NCBI GenBank assembly: GCA_937928045.1
Contig: CALFWO010000070.1
Span: forward strand, 60,385 to 124,384
Origin: an uncultured Saprospiraceae bacterium
GTDB taxonomy: Bacteria; Bacteroidota; Bacteroidia; Chitinophagales; Saprospiraceae
Length of the DNA stretch: 64,000 nucleotides
Direction: 5' to 3'
The stretch's first letter is position 1, and every line of letters begins with the position of its first letter. The translations under genes were made by a program, and so were the position numbers. This document shows, piece after piece, positions 34,335-45,300 of the stretch. The notes under the pieces are model-generated. The model saw only the letters and a program-made list of their open reading frames with translations, made no database searches and had not been told where the DNA came from.

Positions 34335-35258
34335 ATGAAATACGCAATATTATTAGTCTCAATTTTACTACTGTTTAGCTGTCAAGATCAAAATAGTAGT
34401 AAAAGCGCTGATACTAGGATGGAAACGAAACCTGAGGTTGAGAAAAAACCTGAAGCGGTTAATGTGCGTGACACCTTTGATTGCAAAGTCTTCGGCAAAA
34501 CAGATAAAACTTCTGATCGATGGTTAGCTGATCAGGAGTTGTATTTTGTAATGTCGAATGATATTTTTCAGGATGAGCTTCCCAAATTTACAACTTACAA
34601 TGTTTTTCAAGTATACAACACTTTAAATTGTAATTTAATTTATAACGGAAAATTACCGGTGGTTAATGAGTTGCCGAGACCTTATAAATTACAAGCGGAC
34701 ATTTATGAACCAATAAATCAATTGGTATGTACTCAAAGCCCTGAAAATATTTCTTGTTTTCATGTTGGTAGGAAAGAGATTTTAATTCCACTAAGTCCTC
34801 CGATTGCAAATTCTAAGGCTGGTACTTATGATCCAGAATTGCAACGAGATTTAACAACCTGGGGTAATCATCTTTTTGGGTGGACAGAAAAAATAGGAGT
34901 CTATGCATTTGATATGACCAATCTTCAAAATCCGCCTCAAGTCCGTCATTCAGGCACTTTTTCGACAAAAGACAATACCAATTACCTATTCGTCATGGAA
35001 GCTCAAGGTGGATTACAACTTTTGGTTTCAGAAATCACCAATAATGTTTTGACGATGCATCCCGTTTTAAAGGAAGCCAAGAATCTGAATCGAAGAGTAT
35101 ATCGAGATAAGTCTGGTGGGCGATATGCTTTTTTCAAATCGAATATAGGAAAGGAATTCGTAGCGATAGATTTGGCACATCGTCAAATGATTAGTTTACC
35201 TAAAAAGGTAATGGAATCGACCTTGTCGGTAAAGTCTTATTTAAAATCGTTGAATTAA
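34335..35258 (+). CDS. Hypothetical lipoprotein, 307 residues
   Basis: The protein starts with a lipoprotein signal, MKYAILLVSILLLFSC, with Cys16 as the acylated residue. A Lys/Glu-rich linker and a globular part follow with regularly spaced beta-type segments (ELYFVMSNDIFQDELPKF, YNVFQVYNTLNCNLIYNG, GVYAFDMTNLQNPPQVRHSG). No family or catalytic motif was recognised. It is transcribed divergently from the BlaI operon, and the extended operator at 34206-34233 lies about 100 bp upstream, so co-regulation is possible. Followed 79 bp later by another small exported protein gene on the same strand. Confidence 0.75.
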   Translation: MKYAILLVSILLLFSCQDQNSSKSADTRMETKPEVEKKPEAVNVRDTFDCKVFGKTDKTSDRWLADQELYFVMSNDIFQDELPKFTTYNVFQVYNTLNCNLIYNGKLPVVNELPRPYKLQADIYEPINQLVCTQSPENISCFHVGRKEILIPLSPPIANSKAGTYDPELQRDLTTWGNHLFGWTEKIGVYAFDMTNLQNPPQVRHSGTFSTKDNTNYLFVMEAQGGLQLLVSEITNNVLTMHPVLKEAKNLNRRVYRDKSGGRYAFFKSNIGKEFVAIDLAHRQMISLPKKVMESTLSVKSYLKSLN

Positions 35259-35337
35259 TTTCATTTAGGTCTAAAGTATTTCAGCAGACTGTTTTTGGTG
35301 GCGAAGCTATTTGTTAAGTCGTATATTGATAAAAAAA

Positions 35338-35862
35338 ATGGTTCGATACATCTCCTGCTTCCTTTTGTTATCTATTTCCATTGCGGGCACCGCTCAAACA
35401 GGCATCAATAAGTCAGTCGAACTCAAGATGAATAATATTCGTATGGATTCGCTCTTGCGGTCTAACGTTGATGATTTAGAAGGGGAATTGGGTTCGTGGC
35501 AAATGAACTTTGGGGAACGGTTAGTTTTAATCATTACAGATGAGAATGCCAATAGAATGAGAATTTTTTCGCCTGTTGTATCTGAAGATGATTTGGAAAA
35601 AGGACAATTGAAAAAAATGTTGGGTGCAAATTTCCATTCTGCCTTAGATGCCAAATATAGCCTCTACGAAGGATTTGTAATTTCTATTTTTACTCATCCG
35701 CTTGAAGAGCTGACGGATTACCAATTTATTGATGCTCTAAAGCAAGTAGTTATATTAAATCGGACTTTTGGAACGACTTATCAAAGTACAGATTTGATAT
35801 TTCCAGGGGCTTCAGAAAAAGAGCCGCCGAAAGTAAATGAGAAGCCAGTAAAAAGAACATAA
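35338..35862 (+). CDS. Hypothetical exported protein, 174 residues
   Basis: The frame extends to a TTG at 35311, but ATG 35338 gives a clean signal peptide, MVRYISCFLLLSISIAGTAQ, and is the better start. The mature part has short strands and helices (LGSWQMNFGERLVLIITDEN, NRMRIFSPVVSEDDLEKGQL, YEGFVISIFTHPLEELTDYQ) and a charged, Pro/Lys-rich C-terminus. No family was recognised. It follows the 34335-35258 lipoprotein gene on the same strand and precedes the three-domain fusion gene by 83 bp. Confidence 0.7.
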   Translation: MVRYISCFLLLSISIAGTAQTGINKSVELKMNNIRMDSLLRSNVDDLEGELGSWQMNFGERLVLIITDENANRMRIFSPVVSEDDLEKGQLKKMLGANFHSALDAKYSLYEGFVISIFTHPLEELTDYQFIDALKQVVILNRTFGTTYQSTDLIFPGASEKEPPKVNEKPVKRT

Positions 35863-35945
35863 TATTCCAAGCCTAATTTTGTTCATCTTGATTTTAAATA
35901 GTTAGCTTTCCGCTCTATTTAGTGGTATCCTTAATTTGAGAATTT

Positions 35946-38900
35946 ATGTCATATACCGTAAATCAAGTTAATTCACTTTGCAAAGAATATTATAATATTT
36001 CTGGGTCTATCAAGCCCTTAATGGGTGAGGAGGATTATAATTTTTTACTTAGTGATCAAGAGGAGAAAAAGTACTTGGTGAAAATAAGTAGGCCAGGTTC
36101 TTCAGAAAAGTTTATAAACTTTCAGTGTGCCATTGTAGAATATCTGGATCAAGAACATTTTCCACTCCAAATTTCAAGGATAGTTGATTCAGAAGATGGA
36201 TCAAAAATAGTTGATTTAGGAGCGGGTATTTATTTGCGTTTACATTATTGGGTGCCAGGGAGAATGTTGGAATCTGCAAATCCCAAATCAGATAATTTGT
36301 TAGAATCTTGGGGCCAAACAGCAGGATTGCTTTCAAAGCATTTACAAGGATTTGATCATGCGGAAGCGCATCGATTCTATAAATGGAATCCATCTGAAAC
36401 TTTATTTTCGAGAAAGTATTTAGAATATTTTCAATCAGATTTGGAAAAGGAGATTGGTAATTATTTCTGGAGTTTGTTTGAAACAGAGGCAAAACCTTTT
36501 CTTGGAAATTTAAGGTGCTCTGTAAATTACAATGATGCTCATAGTCATAATTTGCTTATCAATTCGGACTTTGTTAATCCTAAGATTACTGGCGTAATAG
36601 ACTTTGGAGATGCGATCTATACGCAAACGATTAATGAACTGGCAATTGCATGTGCTTATGCCGGAATGAATAGACCTGATCCTATATCTGCTATATGTTC
36701 TGTAGTCAAGGGATATCATGAAGTTTTTCAGTTAGAAGAAAAAGAAATTGCTGTGCTTTTTCCAATGATTGCAGCTCGATTGATGATTACCGCAGCATCT
36801 GCGGCATGGAATAAGTTTCAAGAACCAGAAAATGAATATTTACTAATTAGTGAAAAACCAGCTTGGGACTTACTTAAAAAATTATATAAGATTTCTCCTG
36901 CATTTATTCACTATCGTTTTAGGGAAGTTTGTGGACTTGAACCTTGTACAAAGTTTGGTAAGTTTCAAGAATGGGTTGGGAAAAACAAGTCTCACTTAAA
37001 ACCTGTAGTGAATTTTGGCAATGGAAAGATCATACCTTTGGATCTATCCGTTGGAAGCACTATGCTTGGTGAACAGGCTAATTTTCAATCTATTAAAAAC
37101 TTTGAAAGGAGAATTGAGCAGCTTCTTGAAAATGAGGGAGCGGAATATGGGATTGGAGGATATAATGAACCTAGGCCATTTTATACTACGAAAGCTTATC
37201 AAGTAGAAGGTAATCAAGGCGCGCAATGGCGAACGGTTCATCTTGGAATTGATGTTTGGGCAAAGGCAGGCACTGCAATTCATACTCCTTGCGATGGGGT
37301 AATACATTCGATTCAAAACAACAATGCTGAACGTGATTATGGTCCCACATTGATATTGAAGCATTCGATGTCAAAAGAAGAAAATTTTTACACATTGTAT
37401 GGTCATCTCGGAGAAGGAATCTTGAATAATTTAAAAGTTGGCCAAGAATTTAAGGCAGGTGATCAGATAGCAACAATTGGAAGTCCACCGGCTAACGGAA
37501 ATTGGCCATCACATTTACATTTTCAAATACTATTGGACTTGTTGAATTATCAAGGAGATTTTCCTGGAGCCGCGTTCCCAAATGAAATCATGACATGGTT
37601 GTCGATTTGTCCCAATCCAATGCTGTCTAATGAAACTGGTTTTTTCCCTCCAATAAATAATAAATATAATCAGTCTTCTACTAATGAAATATTGGCCAAA
37701 CGAAAAGAGTATTTGGGTAAAAGTCTGAGTGTATCTTATGATCGTCCGTTACACATTGTTCGCGGCTATAAACAATGGCTTTATGCTTCAGACGGACGAA
37801 GATATTTGGATACCGTAAATAATGTGGCACATGTTGGGCATCAACACCCAAAAGTAATTGCAGCTGCAAAACGGCAAATTGATGTTCTTAATACGAATAC
37901 GAGATATTTGAATAAAAACATTGTGACTTTTTCAGAATCGTTGTTGTCAACATTCCCAAGTGAATTGTGCGTTGTACATTTTGTGAATTCAGGTTCAGAG
38001 GCAAATGAATTGGCGATGCGAATGGTGGAGGCATACAATGGTCAAAAAAATATGATCGCTATTGAAGTCGGGTATCATGGAAATACAAACGGCACAATTG
38101 CAATTTCTAGTTACAAATTTGATGGGAAAGGCGGGAAAGGAAAACCTTCCACAACCCAGATCGTTCCGATGCCGGATGTTTACCGAGGAATATATCAGGA
38201 TGAGGTTCAGCTTGGTGATAAATATGCCATGCACCTAGAAGAAGCCATTAAAGAACTAGAGCAATCTGATGAAAAAGTTGGCGGATTTATAGCAGAAAGT
38301 ATTTTAAGTTGTGGAGGTCAAATAGTTTTGCCTGATGGATACTTAGAGCGGGCTTATGAAATAGTACGTTCTGCGAATGGATTGTGTATCGCAGATGAAG
38401 TTCAAGTAGGATTTGGTAGGGTAGGCGAAAAGTTTTGGGGATTTGAGTTACAGGGTGTCGTTCCAGACATCGTCACCTTGGGAAAACCTATTGGAAATGG
38501 TCACCCTTTGGGGGCTGTTATTTGTACACGAAAAGTAGCAGATGCTTTTGCCAATGGAATGGAGTATTTTAATACATTTGGAGGGAATCCAGTTTCCTGT
38601 GCGATTGGCCAAGCAGTTTTGAATGTTGTGCAAAAAGAAAGCCTTCAAAGCAATGCTCAAGAACAAGGAAACTATTTGAAAGAAAAATTGGAAGCTTTAA
38701 AAAGGGAATTTCCAATTATTGGAGATGTTCGCGGGCATGGATTATTTTTAGGGATTGAATTGGTGTCAGATATTAAGACAAAAATTCCTGCAGCCGAACA
38801 ATGCAGTTATTTAGCAAATAGAATGCGAACTCGAGGAATTCTTATGAGCACCGATGGCCCTGATCACAATGTGTTGAAAATAAAGCCACCAATGTGTTTT

Positions 38901-38975
38901 GGGAAAAGTGATGCAGATTATCTACTCAATAACTTGAAAATAGTTTTGGCAGAAGATTTTATGCAACTGAAATAA
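35946..38975 (+). CDS. Three-domain fusion: APH-type kinase, M23 peptidase fold, class III aminotransferase
   Basis: The 1009-residue protein joins three recognisable units. Residues about 1-340 form an aminoglycoside-phosphotransferase-like kinase with [13 protein letters not shown] (catalytic Asp, about 195) and GVIDFGDAI (DFG, about 218). Residues about 425-560 form an M23/LytM domain with HLGIDVW and SHLHFQILL, so both zinc motifs (HxxxD and HxH) are intact. Residues about 590-1009 form a class III PLP aminotransferase with [26 protein letters not shown] and the PLP-lysine segment [14 protein letters not shown]. The aminotransferase part is close to the phospholyase branch, so kinase plus lyase acting on a hydroxylated amine or amino acid is a reasonable guess. 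The exact substrate is unknown. Confidence 0.9.
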   Translation: MSYTVNQVNSLCKEYYNISGSIKPLMGEEDYNFLLSDQEEKKYLVKISRPGSSEKFINFQCAIVEYLDQEHFPLQISRIVDSEDGSKIVDLGAGIYLRLHYWVPGRMLESANPKSDNLLESWGQTAGLLSKHLQGFDHAEAHRFYKWNPSETLFSRKYLEYFQSDLEKEIGNYFWSLFETEAKPFLGNLRCSVNYNDAHSHNLLINSDFVNPKITGVIDFGDAIYTQTINELAIACAYAGMNRPDPISAICSVVKGYHEVFQLEEKEIAVLFPMIAARLMITAASAAWNKFQEPENEYLLISEKPAWDLLKKLYKISPAFIHYRFREVCGLEPCTKFGKFQEWVGKNKSHLKPVVNFGNGKIIPLDLSVGSTMLGEQANFQSIKNFERRIEQLLENEGAEYGIGGYNEPRPFYTTKAYQVEGNQGAQWRTVHLGIDVWAKAGTAIHTPCDGVIHSIQNNNAERDYGPTLILKHSMSKEENFYTLYGHLGEGILNNLKVGQEFKAGDQIATIGSPPANGNWPSHLHFQILLDLLNYQGDFPGAAFPNEIMTWLSICPNPMLSNETGFFPPINNKYNQSSTNEILAKRKEYLGKSLSVSYDRPLHIVRGYKQWLYASDGRRYLDTVNNVAHVGHQHPKVIAAAKRQIDVLNTNTRYLNKNIVTFSESLLSTFPSELCVVHFVNSGSEANELAMRMVEAYNGQKNMIAIEVGYHGNTNGTIAISSYKFDGKGGKGKPSTTQIVPMPDVYRGIYQDEVQLGDKYAMHLEEAIKELEQSDEKVGGFIAESILSCGGQIVLPDGYLERAYEIVRSANGLCIADEVQVGFGRVGEKFWGFELQGVVPDIVTLGKPIGNGHPLGAVICTRKVADAFANGMEYFNTFGGNPVSCAIGQAVLNVVQKESLQSNAQEQGNYLKEKLEALKREFPIIGDVRGHGLFLGIELVSDIKTKIPAAEQCSYLANRMRTRGILMSTDGPDHNVLKIKPPMCFGKSDADYLLNNLKIVLAEDFMQLK

Positions 38976-38989
38976 ATAAATATAAAATT

Positions 38990-39973
38990 TTGAATTCAGA
39001 TCACCCTTACACCATACAGGCATATCTAGGTTTTGGAAATGAATCCAGCTATATTATTAAAGGCCGTGTTCTTGAGAACGATGGTATTATTGAAACGCTT
39101 TCAGATTCTAAGTTGAGAAATCTTTTTGAATCACTTAAGCGTATTGAGACTGATGAGATTCCTGGAGCTAAAGTGCAATTGAATTTTTTGGATAGTTCTT
39201 TTGAAGTGATTGCGGACAAAGAAGGTTATTTTGAAGCTGTAGGAAAGTACACAAGTAGTACAACTCTAACCGGAACACATTCAGGTAAAATTAATTTGCT
39301 TGAGCCAAAAGTTCCTGATGAAGACTTGTTGATAGATTGCGAATTGATATTTCCTGAACCAGAGGCGAAGTATGGAATTATTAGTGATGTAGATGACACC
39401 GTGCTTCAAACACATATGACCTCAAGGCTGATGTTGAAAATGATGTATGTTTCTTTTTTGAAAGGAGCGCATCAACGTTTGCCGATGGAAGGGATGAAGG
39501 AAGTTTTAGATATTATTTGTGAACACAAAGATGGAAAGAGTAAGCATCCAATATTTTATGTATCTAATAGTCCTTATAATATTTACGATGTATTATCTGA
39601 TTTTATAAAAATTCAAAATTTACCAAATGGTCCATTGTTGTTGAGAGATTTTGGAATGAATTTAATTTTTAAAAAGGATGATTTTATTCCTCATAAACTT
39701 AAGGTTATCCGGGAGATATTATCGATGTATCCTGCTCTTCCTTTTGTTTGTTTAGGGGACACGGCATCGAACGATGCTGATTACTATCTTCAATTATCTA
39801 ATGAATTTCCAGGGCAAATAAAAGGTGTGTTCATTAGGGAGACAAAAGACACAAAGAATGCTCGGCGTATTCGTCAATTGTTTGAGGCCAGAGGAAATGA
39901 ACATTATAAAATTGTAAAGTCTTCAGATGAAATACTGGAGGAGTTTAATCGGATTAATTTTTTAGACCAATAA
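38990..39973 (+). CDS. App1-family phosphatidate phosphatase-like protein (DUF2183)
   Basis: The 327-residue protein has an N-terminal beta domain (YTIQAYLGFGNESSYIIKGR) and a HAD-like App1 catalytic domain starting with YGIISDVDDTVLQTHMTS (DxDxT, about residues 126-143). PIFYVSNSPYNIYDVL, FKKDDFIPHKLKVIREIL and FVCLGDTASNDADYYLQL follow. Yeast App1 dephosphorylates phosphatidate; bacterial relatives are uncharacterised. No ATG is available: the TTG at 38990 starts just before the conserved N-terminal strand, and the frame stays open upstream. Spacing of 14 bp from the fusion gene suggests co-transcription. Confidence 0.85.
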   Translation: MNSDHPYTIQAYLGFGNESSYIIKGRVLENDGIIETLSDSKLRNLFESLKRIETDEIPGAKVQLNFLDSSFEVIADKEGYFEAVGKYTSSTTLTGTHSGKINLLEPKVPDEDLLIDCELIFPEPEAKYGIISDVDDTVLQTHMTSRLMLKMMYVSFLKGAHQRLPMEGMKEVLDIICEHKDGKSKHPIFYVSNSPYNIYDVLSDFIKIQNLPNGPLLLRDFGMNLIFKKDDFIPHKLKVIREILSMYPALPFVCLGDTASNDADYYLQLSNEFPGQIKGVFIRETKDTKNARRIRQLFEARGNEHYKIVKSSDEILEEFNRINFLDQ

Positions 39974-39983
39974 ATTTGTTGCG

Positions 39984-40580
39984 ATGAGTTCCGTCAAAAA
40001 ACTAACTGTTGAGGCTAAAGGATGTTCGGTTTGTTTACCACACTTGGTAGATGGAGTAAATCCAGTTTTTGTAATTCATCCGATGGCAAGGATATTAATT
40101 ATAGGTCAAGCACCTGGGAGAAAAGTACACGAATCTGGTAAGCCTTGGGCGGATGCTAGTGGAAGGCGTTTGATGGAATGGTTAGGTATAACATCGGAAG
40201 AATTTTATGATCCATCTATATGTGCAATTCTGCCGATGGGATTTTGTTTTCCTGGTTCGAAAAAGGGAGGCGATTTACCACCTAGGCCTGAATGTGCACC
40301 CAAATGGCATAGTCCAATGATTGAGATGATGCCAAATATCGAGGTCGTTTTATTGATCGGAAAGTATGCCCAGAATTATTATTTGGAAATCGATAAAAAG
40401 AAAACACTGACTGAGACTGTTCGAGAATGGAAATCATATTTACCAAAGTATATTCCAATGCCCCATCCTTCTCCGAGAAACAATATTTGGCTTCGTAAAA
40501 ACCCTTGGTTTGAAAATGAAGTCATTCCTTTTATACGCACGGAGGTGCGAAAGTTGATCAATAAAATGGACAGCTATTAA
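39984..40580 (+). CDS. Uracil-DNA glycosylase superfamily protein
   Basis: The 198-residue protein has the UDG fold motifs ARILIIGQAPGRKVHESGKP (motif 1, about residues 33-52), ILPMGFCFPGSKKGGDLPP (about 73-91), VVLLIGKYAQNYY, and MPHPSPRN near residue 160 (the HPSPRN leucine-loop motif). Two close cysteines (CSVC) at residues 14-17 are suggestive of, but not enough for, an iron-sulfur site as in families 4 and 5. It probably removes uracil or a related base from DNA, though some members of this subgroup lack proven activity. It starts 10 bp after the App1-like gene. Confidence 0.82.
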   Translation: MSSVKKLTVEAKGCSVCLPHLVDGVNPVFVIHPMARILIIGQAPGRKVHESGKPWADASGRRLMEWLGITSEEFYDPSICAILPMGFCFPGSKKGGDLPPRPECAPKWHSPMIEMMPNIEVVLLIGKYAQNYYLEIDKKKTLTETVREWKSYLPKYIPMPHPSPRNNIWLRKNPWFENEVIPFIRTEVRKLINKMDSY

Positions 40581-40583
40581 ATA

Positions 40584-40615
40584 AAAGTAGCTCTCCAAAA
40601 ATGGTGAGCTACTTT
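40584..40615. terminator. Bidirectional terminator hairpin
   Basis: AAAGTAGCTC (40584-40593) pairs with GAGCTACTTT (40606-40615) and the stem continues as CCA/TGG inside the loop. It follows the UDG stop by three bases and separates that gene from the convergent small lipoprotein gene. The A and T ends allow termination in both directions. Confidence 0.65.
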
Positions 40616-40663
40616 AGAACCTGGAATAACTTCTGTTCGAAGATGGCCTTTCTTTCCTGTCTG

Positions 40664-40849
40664 TTAATTTTCCTTAAGGAAAGATTTCAGTTCAGCATCT
40701 GCCTCTATAATTTGCTTTTGAATAGAGTCAACTTCAAGAGCGACGTCCGTACTTTCTTTTGTTTTCTGTTTTTTTGAGGGGTCATTCAGACAACTAGAAA
40801 AAAGGCAAATCATACTAGGTAGCGCTAAATACAAGATGTACTTACGCAT
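40664..40849 (-). CDS. Small lipoprotein, 61 residues
   Basis: MRKYILYLALPSMICLFSSC is a complete lipoprotein signal (lipobox FSSC, Cys20). The 41-residue mature part is hydrophilic and mostly Lys, Glu, Asp and Ser, and is predicted to be disordered or helical (EVDSIQKQIIEADAELKSFL). No family was recognised. A 9-bp palindrome lies about 26-45 bases upstream of its start and could be its operator. Short, but the signal sequence makes it credible. Confidence 0.6.
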   Translation of the reverse strand: MRKYILYLALPSMICLFSSCLNDPSKKQKTKESTDVALEVDSIQKQIIEADAELKSFLKEN

Positions 40850-40874
40850 CGGTAACAGTGTTTTATTAATAGCG

Positions 40875-40894
40875 AGTTAGTAAAGTTACTAACT
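40875..40894. promoter_or_regulatory. Palindrome upstream of the small lipoprotein gene
   Basis: AGTTAGTAA and TTACTAACT are perfect inverted arms separated by AG. The site lies 26-45 bases upstream of the minus-strand ATG at 40849, where a transcription start or operator would be expected. No matching regulator was identified in the window. Confidence 0.35.
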
Positions 40895-40980
40895 TCCACA
40901 ATGTTACAGAAAATTCGCCAATAATCCCCTTTTTATTATCAATTCAAGTTTGTCGTGCTACAAGTATATTGATCGAATAA

Positions 40981-42123
40981 CTAGCTTTGTTTTGCTTTAA
41001 TCCTATTTTTAAGTGGATTGGCGTAAATACCTAATAAATACTTCTTTGCTTCGGCTCTATCGGATACTTCAAATTTGTGAATTTGAGAATTAAAATATGA
41101 CATTGTTGTATTGTAATCTTCAGTTGAATATTGATCGCCAATATTTACAGAGTCATTTAGTATATCATTGGCGATATAATTAATTGGGTTCATTTTATAG
41201 GCCAAATGAATTTGGTCATCAATTAATTTTCCAACTAAATTCAACAGTGTTTTTGAATTAATATCTTCCGGAAGAGATTGGAGTTTATTGCTAATTGAGT
41301 TACCAAAGGCCACAAATACATTACCTTTTTCACCTTTGATGCCTTGAAGAATGGATTGCATATCATCTTCAAACGATTTTTTAAATGCTGGATTTTTAGA
41401 TTTGTCTAAATATTCTTTTGTCTTAAGGTAGTCACAGGGATCGTATTCATAGGACATTGCAACAGGTGTAATGTTTAGCGAAATCAAATGCTGTTTTAGA
41501 TGTCTGGGATTACTTAAACTCAACATTTTTAGCAATCCAATTTGAGTTTCATCATTTCCGTCCTTTGCTCGACCTTCTCGTTGTGCGATCCAAACCGAAT
41601 CTTTATTGTTTATTATTGTTTCTGTAATGTAATTGGATAGATCCATTGAGGCCTTGTAGAGTTCCCTAGGTCCACCTGATCTTTTAACAGCAAAACTTTT
41701 GTTTATTCTGAAAATAAGTTCCGCAATCCGATGCTTCATCAGGTTGTCACCTATTGCTATTTGGCTGGTATTTAAACCATTGTCAAAAAGCATAAGATTT
41801 AGAAAAGCTGAATCTAATCCAATATCTCTATGGTTTGAAATGAATAGATGGCAATTGTCTTTTTTGATGTTTTCCAATCCGGATGCTTCAAGCGTATTTA
41901 TGCTAGTTTTCTTTACAAAAGTGAGTAAAGGGCGAATGAGGAGTTTCTGAAAATCATGACTAGATTTTACCGCATCTTTGTTATCAAGCATATAGGCGCT
42001 CAGATCTTTTGGTAAAAAATTTATCATGCCTTTTGTAAACGCCTCGAAATCAAATAATTCTTTGACGCCATCTACAACTTCTTGATCGGAGTACAGGCCT
42101 AGTTCAGGGGGAGTTGAGCGCAT
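40981..42123 (-). CDS. Glycerol-3-phosphate/1-acylglycerol-3-phosphate acyltransferase-like protein
   Basis: The 380-residue protein has the acyltransferase block I as FISNHRDIGLDSAFLNL (about residues 93-109), then KSFAVKRSGGPRELYKASMD (block II region) and DSVWIAQREGRAKDGNDETQ with the EGR-type block III. ISLNITPVAMSYEYDPCDYL gives the block IV proline. These blocks define PlsB/PlsC-type enzymes that acylate glycerol phosphates for phospholipid synthesis. The catalytic motif reads H-x5-D rather than the usual H-x4-D, though an Asp also occurs two residues after the His. No membrane helix is evident. Monocistronic. Confidence 0.8.
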   Translation of the reverse strand: MRSTPPELGLYSDQEVVDGVKELFDFEAFTKGMINFLPKDLSAYMLDNKDAVKSSHDFQKLLIRPLLTFVKKTSINTLEASGLENIKKDNCHLFISNHRDIGLDSAFLNLMLFDNGLNTSQIAIGDNLMKHRIAELIFRINKSFAVKRSGGPRELYKASMDLSNYITETIINNKDSVWIAQREGRAKDGNDETQIGLLKMLSLSNPRHLKQHLISLNITPVAMSYEYDPCDYLKTKEYLDKSKNPAFKKSFEDDMQSILQGIKGEKGNVFVAFGNSISNKLQSLPEDINSKTLLNLVGKLIDDQIHLAYKMNPINYIANDILNDSVNIGDQYSTEDYNTTMSYFNSQIHKFEVSDRAEAKKYLLGIYANPLKNRIKAKQS

Positions 42124-42221
42124 ATATTTTCAATGGTTTTCTTTGGGTAAAGATGCATATTGTATTTTAAGGACAGGTCTGAAAAATGAAATTTATTTTC
42201 GGAATGGAGTAATATTAACAA

Positions 42222-42258
42222 AAACAGCTCAATTGCATATAATACAACTGAGCTGTTT
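42222..42258 (-). terminator. Intrinsic terminator of the large T9SS gene
   Basis: AAACAGCTCA (42222-42231) pairs with TGAGCTGTTT (42249-42258), with a further TTG/CAA pairing inside. Read on the minus strand the stem is followed by a run of T. It lies about 67-103 bases after the stop of the gene at 42325. Confidence 0.7.
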
Positions 42259-42324
42259 GAAATAGTTTTAGTTAACCAGTAGGTTACAACCAACTGATCA
42301 TGTTCTAAATTAAATTAGACTCCT

Positions 42325-45300
42325 CTAATATTTATATATTTTCTTTATAAAGCTTTGTTTATCGGAAAAGAAATTGATGAAATAGATACCAGCTGACCAA
42401 TTTTCACATTTTATTTTAAAATTATTTGAATTTAAGTCCTTCCCAGTTGACAGCAAGGTTGCTCCAAGACTATTAACAATTTTAATCGAGCGAATATTTG
42501 CTGGAATATTTGATATGTTGATTTCATCTTTGCTTGGGTTGGGGAAAATAAGAATCGATCCAACACTCGTATTTTCTACGTTTACAAGAACATCTAGATT
42601 AATGGTCACCAAACTATCACAGCCATGCATAGTAAAGTAGGATTCAACGATTGTGGCAGGTTCAAAATATTGGACACCATTATATGTTTCTCCAGCTTCA
42701 ATTGTGGTATCAATTGTTGTCTGAAAATTTTCATAAACAGATATTTCATGAATGTAAGTACTGTCAAAGAATGGATATTCGATAGTTTGAATAATTGTAG
42801 TGTCTTGTGATAATGGTATTCCATCATAGATGTCACCTTGGCAAAAATTCAAATCTGAAATAAGTTCCATTGTTGGGAATGGAATTCTGTGGATTGTAGT
42901 GTTGGTTTGAATGGGAGAATTGTTGTCAAAGTAAATTCCTGCTGAGTTAAAAATTTCTGTTCCAGCTGGATTATCAAAATTTTGATCTATTGTGAAAGTG
43001 ATGAATCCTTGTGAGCCTTCAAAGTCGCTTGTACTGTCTGGAAGATTAATTCCTGGGAATAAAAAGTTAGCAGTATTATTAGCGTCAATTGTGTAAGTAT
43101 AAAAATGACTTGATGCACCTGGTCGCAAAGTGTTTATATTTAAATGTTCAGAAATTTCGTCCAGAATAGTAATTGTTTTGGCTGGAGCTGTGCCAGTATT
43201 TTGAAATCTAATCATGTATTCCAATTGAGTATTCTGTTCAATAAAATGCCCTGTAGTAATTCCTCGTGGAAAACCTTGTTTGTCATTAGGATCGAAGGAG
43301 TTTACGTTTTCTAAGCAAAAGATAGATACCTCTTCGTCGAAATCATCCTGTCGATATCCCGTAATGAACCCTAGGCTAAAATTACCATCAATGTTTTCTC
43401 CACATCCTTCAAAAGATCTTGCCGGCATGGAGCGTCCTGGATGATTTTCTGCTTGGTCAGCTTCTACAAGAATACTAGATCCTTCTGGTGTTAATTGTAA
43501 ATTAATTGTTTCGCCTGAGCCCAATTGAAATGGGTTTACTGAAAGTAAAATATTGTCTTCGATAACGATGTATTCTAATGCTTTAGACATTGGCGCTCCA
43601 ACATTTTCAATAGTAATATCAAGCATTCCTGCTTCACATTCACCAGATATTTTAATGGATGATCCGTCCCAGGATTGTGATACATCTTGACAGTCGTTTT
43701 CGGAGCTGATAGCTGCAGAAATACAATGCGTTTCTCCATTAACAGCTTCGCAATCTAAGCTGGTTAAAATCTTGAAGAAGCCAGAGGCTAAAGCCGGAAC
43801 TTCAGGCAAATCGAATAATAGCGTGTCGCCATTTATTGCACTTGGGTTAATGTCACTTGAAAGATAAGTGAGTAACGTGTCAATAACCACTGTGATTTGC
43901 GGGGCAGCGGTTTCTGTTCCAATGTTTTGATAGTTGACCACAAGCTGAGATTCAAAGCAAGGTCTAAATCTATTTGTCGCAATAGAAACACTAAAATCAG
44001 AACAAGGAGTAATTGCTTGAATTCCCAGTTCAATTTCATCAAGGCAGGTAGAAGAGGCCTCAACTGTGGTAATACTTTCACAAGCAGTCCAATTATCGTT
44101 TCCGTCGAACAGGATAAATAATTCATAAGACCCTGCATCCACAATTCTTGCAAAATAGCCATCTATATTTGGGGTGATTTCAATTGTATCCATTGATCCA
44201 ACTGCTCGCATTCCAACTTTAAAATTGTCTGTTTTAATTTCTGCAGGACTATTTTGGCAATCTAAGTTTTCATCAATATAAACATAGCCTGAAATGTAAG
44301 CTGGCGATTGATGGATTGGACTTAATGGCATATTTAAAAAAGCCGTATCGTAGGCTTGGACATAATCATTTGGGGCAAAACATCCTTGAGCGTAATTATT
44401 TCCGTAAAGGGTATTTGCGAATGCATATGGAAAGTAGTATTGATCTCCCGGGACTTCAATTTGAAAAAACCCATTTGCATCGGTAACGCCGTAATAAATC
44501 GGGTCAATCTGACCTTCCTGTGTGAAAGCAGGTTTGATACATTCTAGTGGTGTGTCGCCACTATCAAATTCACAGTTTTCATTATTATCAATATAAACTA
44601 TTCCTTCAAGAATACTTGTTGGATTAGGATTGTAGGAATACATTTTTTCTCCGGCTGAAGAAATCTGATTGCCAGCAATCAAACTTACTATGGTAGTTTC
44701 GCAAGGCATATTTTCAGATGGAAGAATCGCTTCAATTTCATATTCTCCAATAGGACAATCAATAAGGTATTCGCCTGCTGCATTTGCTTTTACAAAATAA
44801 ACTCTGTTAGTTGAGGTATTGGTAACAAAAGTTATTGGAGAGAGGGAACTATCGGAAGATTGATAAAGGCAATCATCGTTTTGATCAAGATGAAGGGAGC
44901 CTTCAATGAACGTATTAAAAATAATTCCGTTTTCATTTGTTTTCACTAATCGAGACTCACCGTTACCATCTCTTACCAGCGATAGCGTTCCCCCATCAGA
45001 AGTGGACTGGACATCAGTAGTTCTATTGGCATCTGTATAACGTTGCCAGATAATATTTCCATTATAGTCAATTTTTGCGGTGTAGGCTCTTCCTTTGGTC
45101 CCAGCAACGAGAAGATTTCCGTCAGCGGTTGCTTCGATTGATTGAAAAAAGCCGGATCCATCGAATGTGATTTCGCTGATGATGTTGCCAGCTGCATCTA
45201 GCGAAACCATAAATGGGTAATTGCTATTACTTCCGGAAGAACTATTTGCTACATTTCCAACAGCGTATAGGTTTCCGTTAGAGGTTTCGGTAACTGCAAG

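Noticed and set aside
40981..42123. Assignment as a full PlsB glycerol-3-phosphate acyltransferase
   Set aside because: Only the acyltransferase blocks are shared; the protein is less than half of PlsB length, so only a general acyltransferase call is made.
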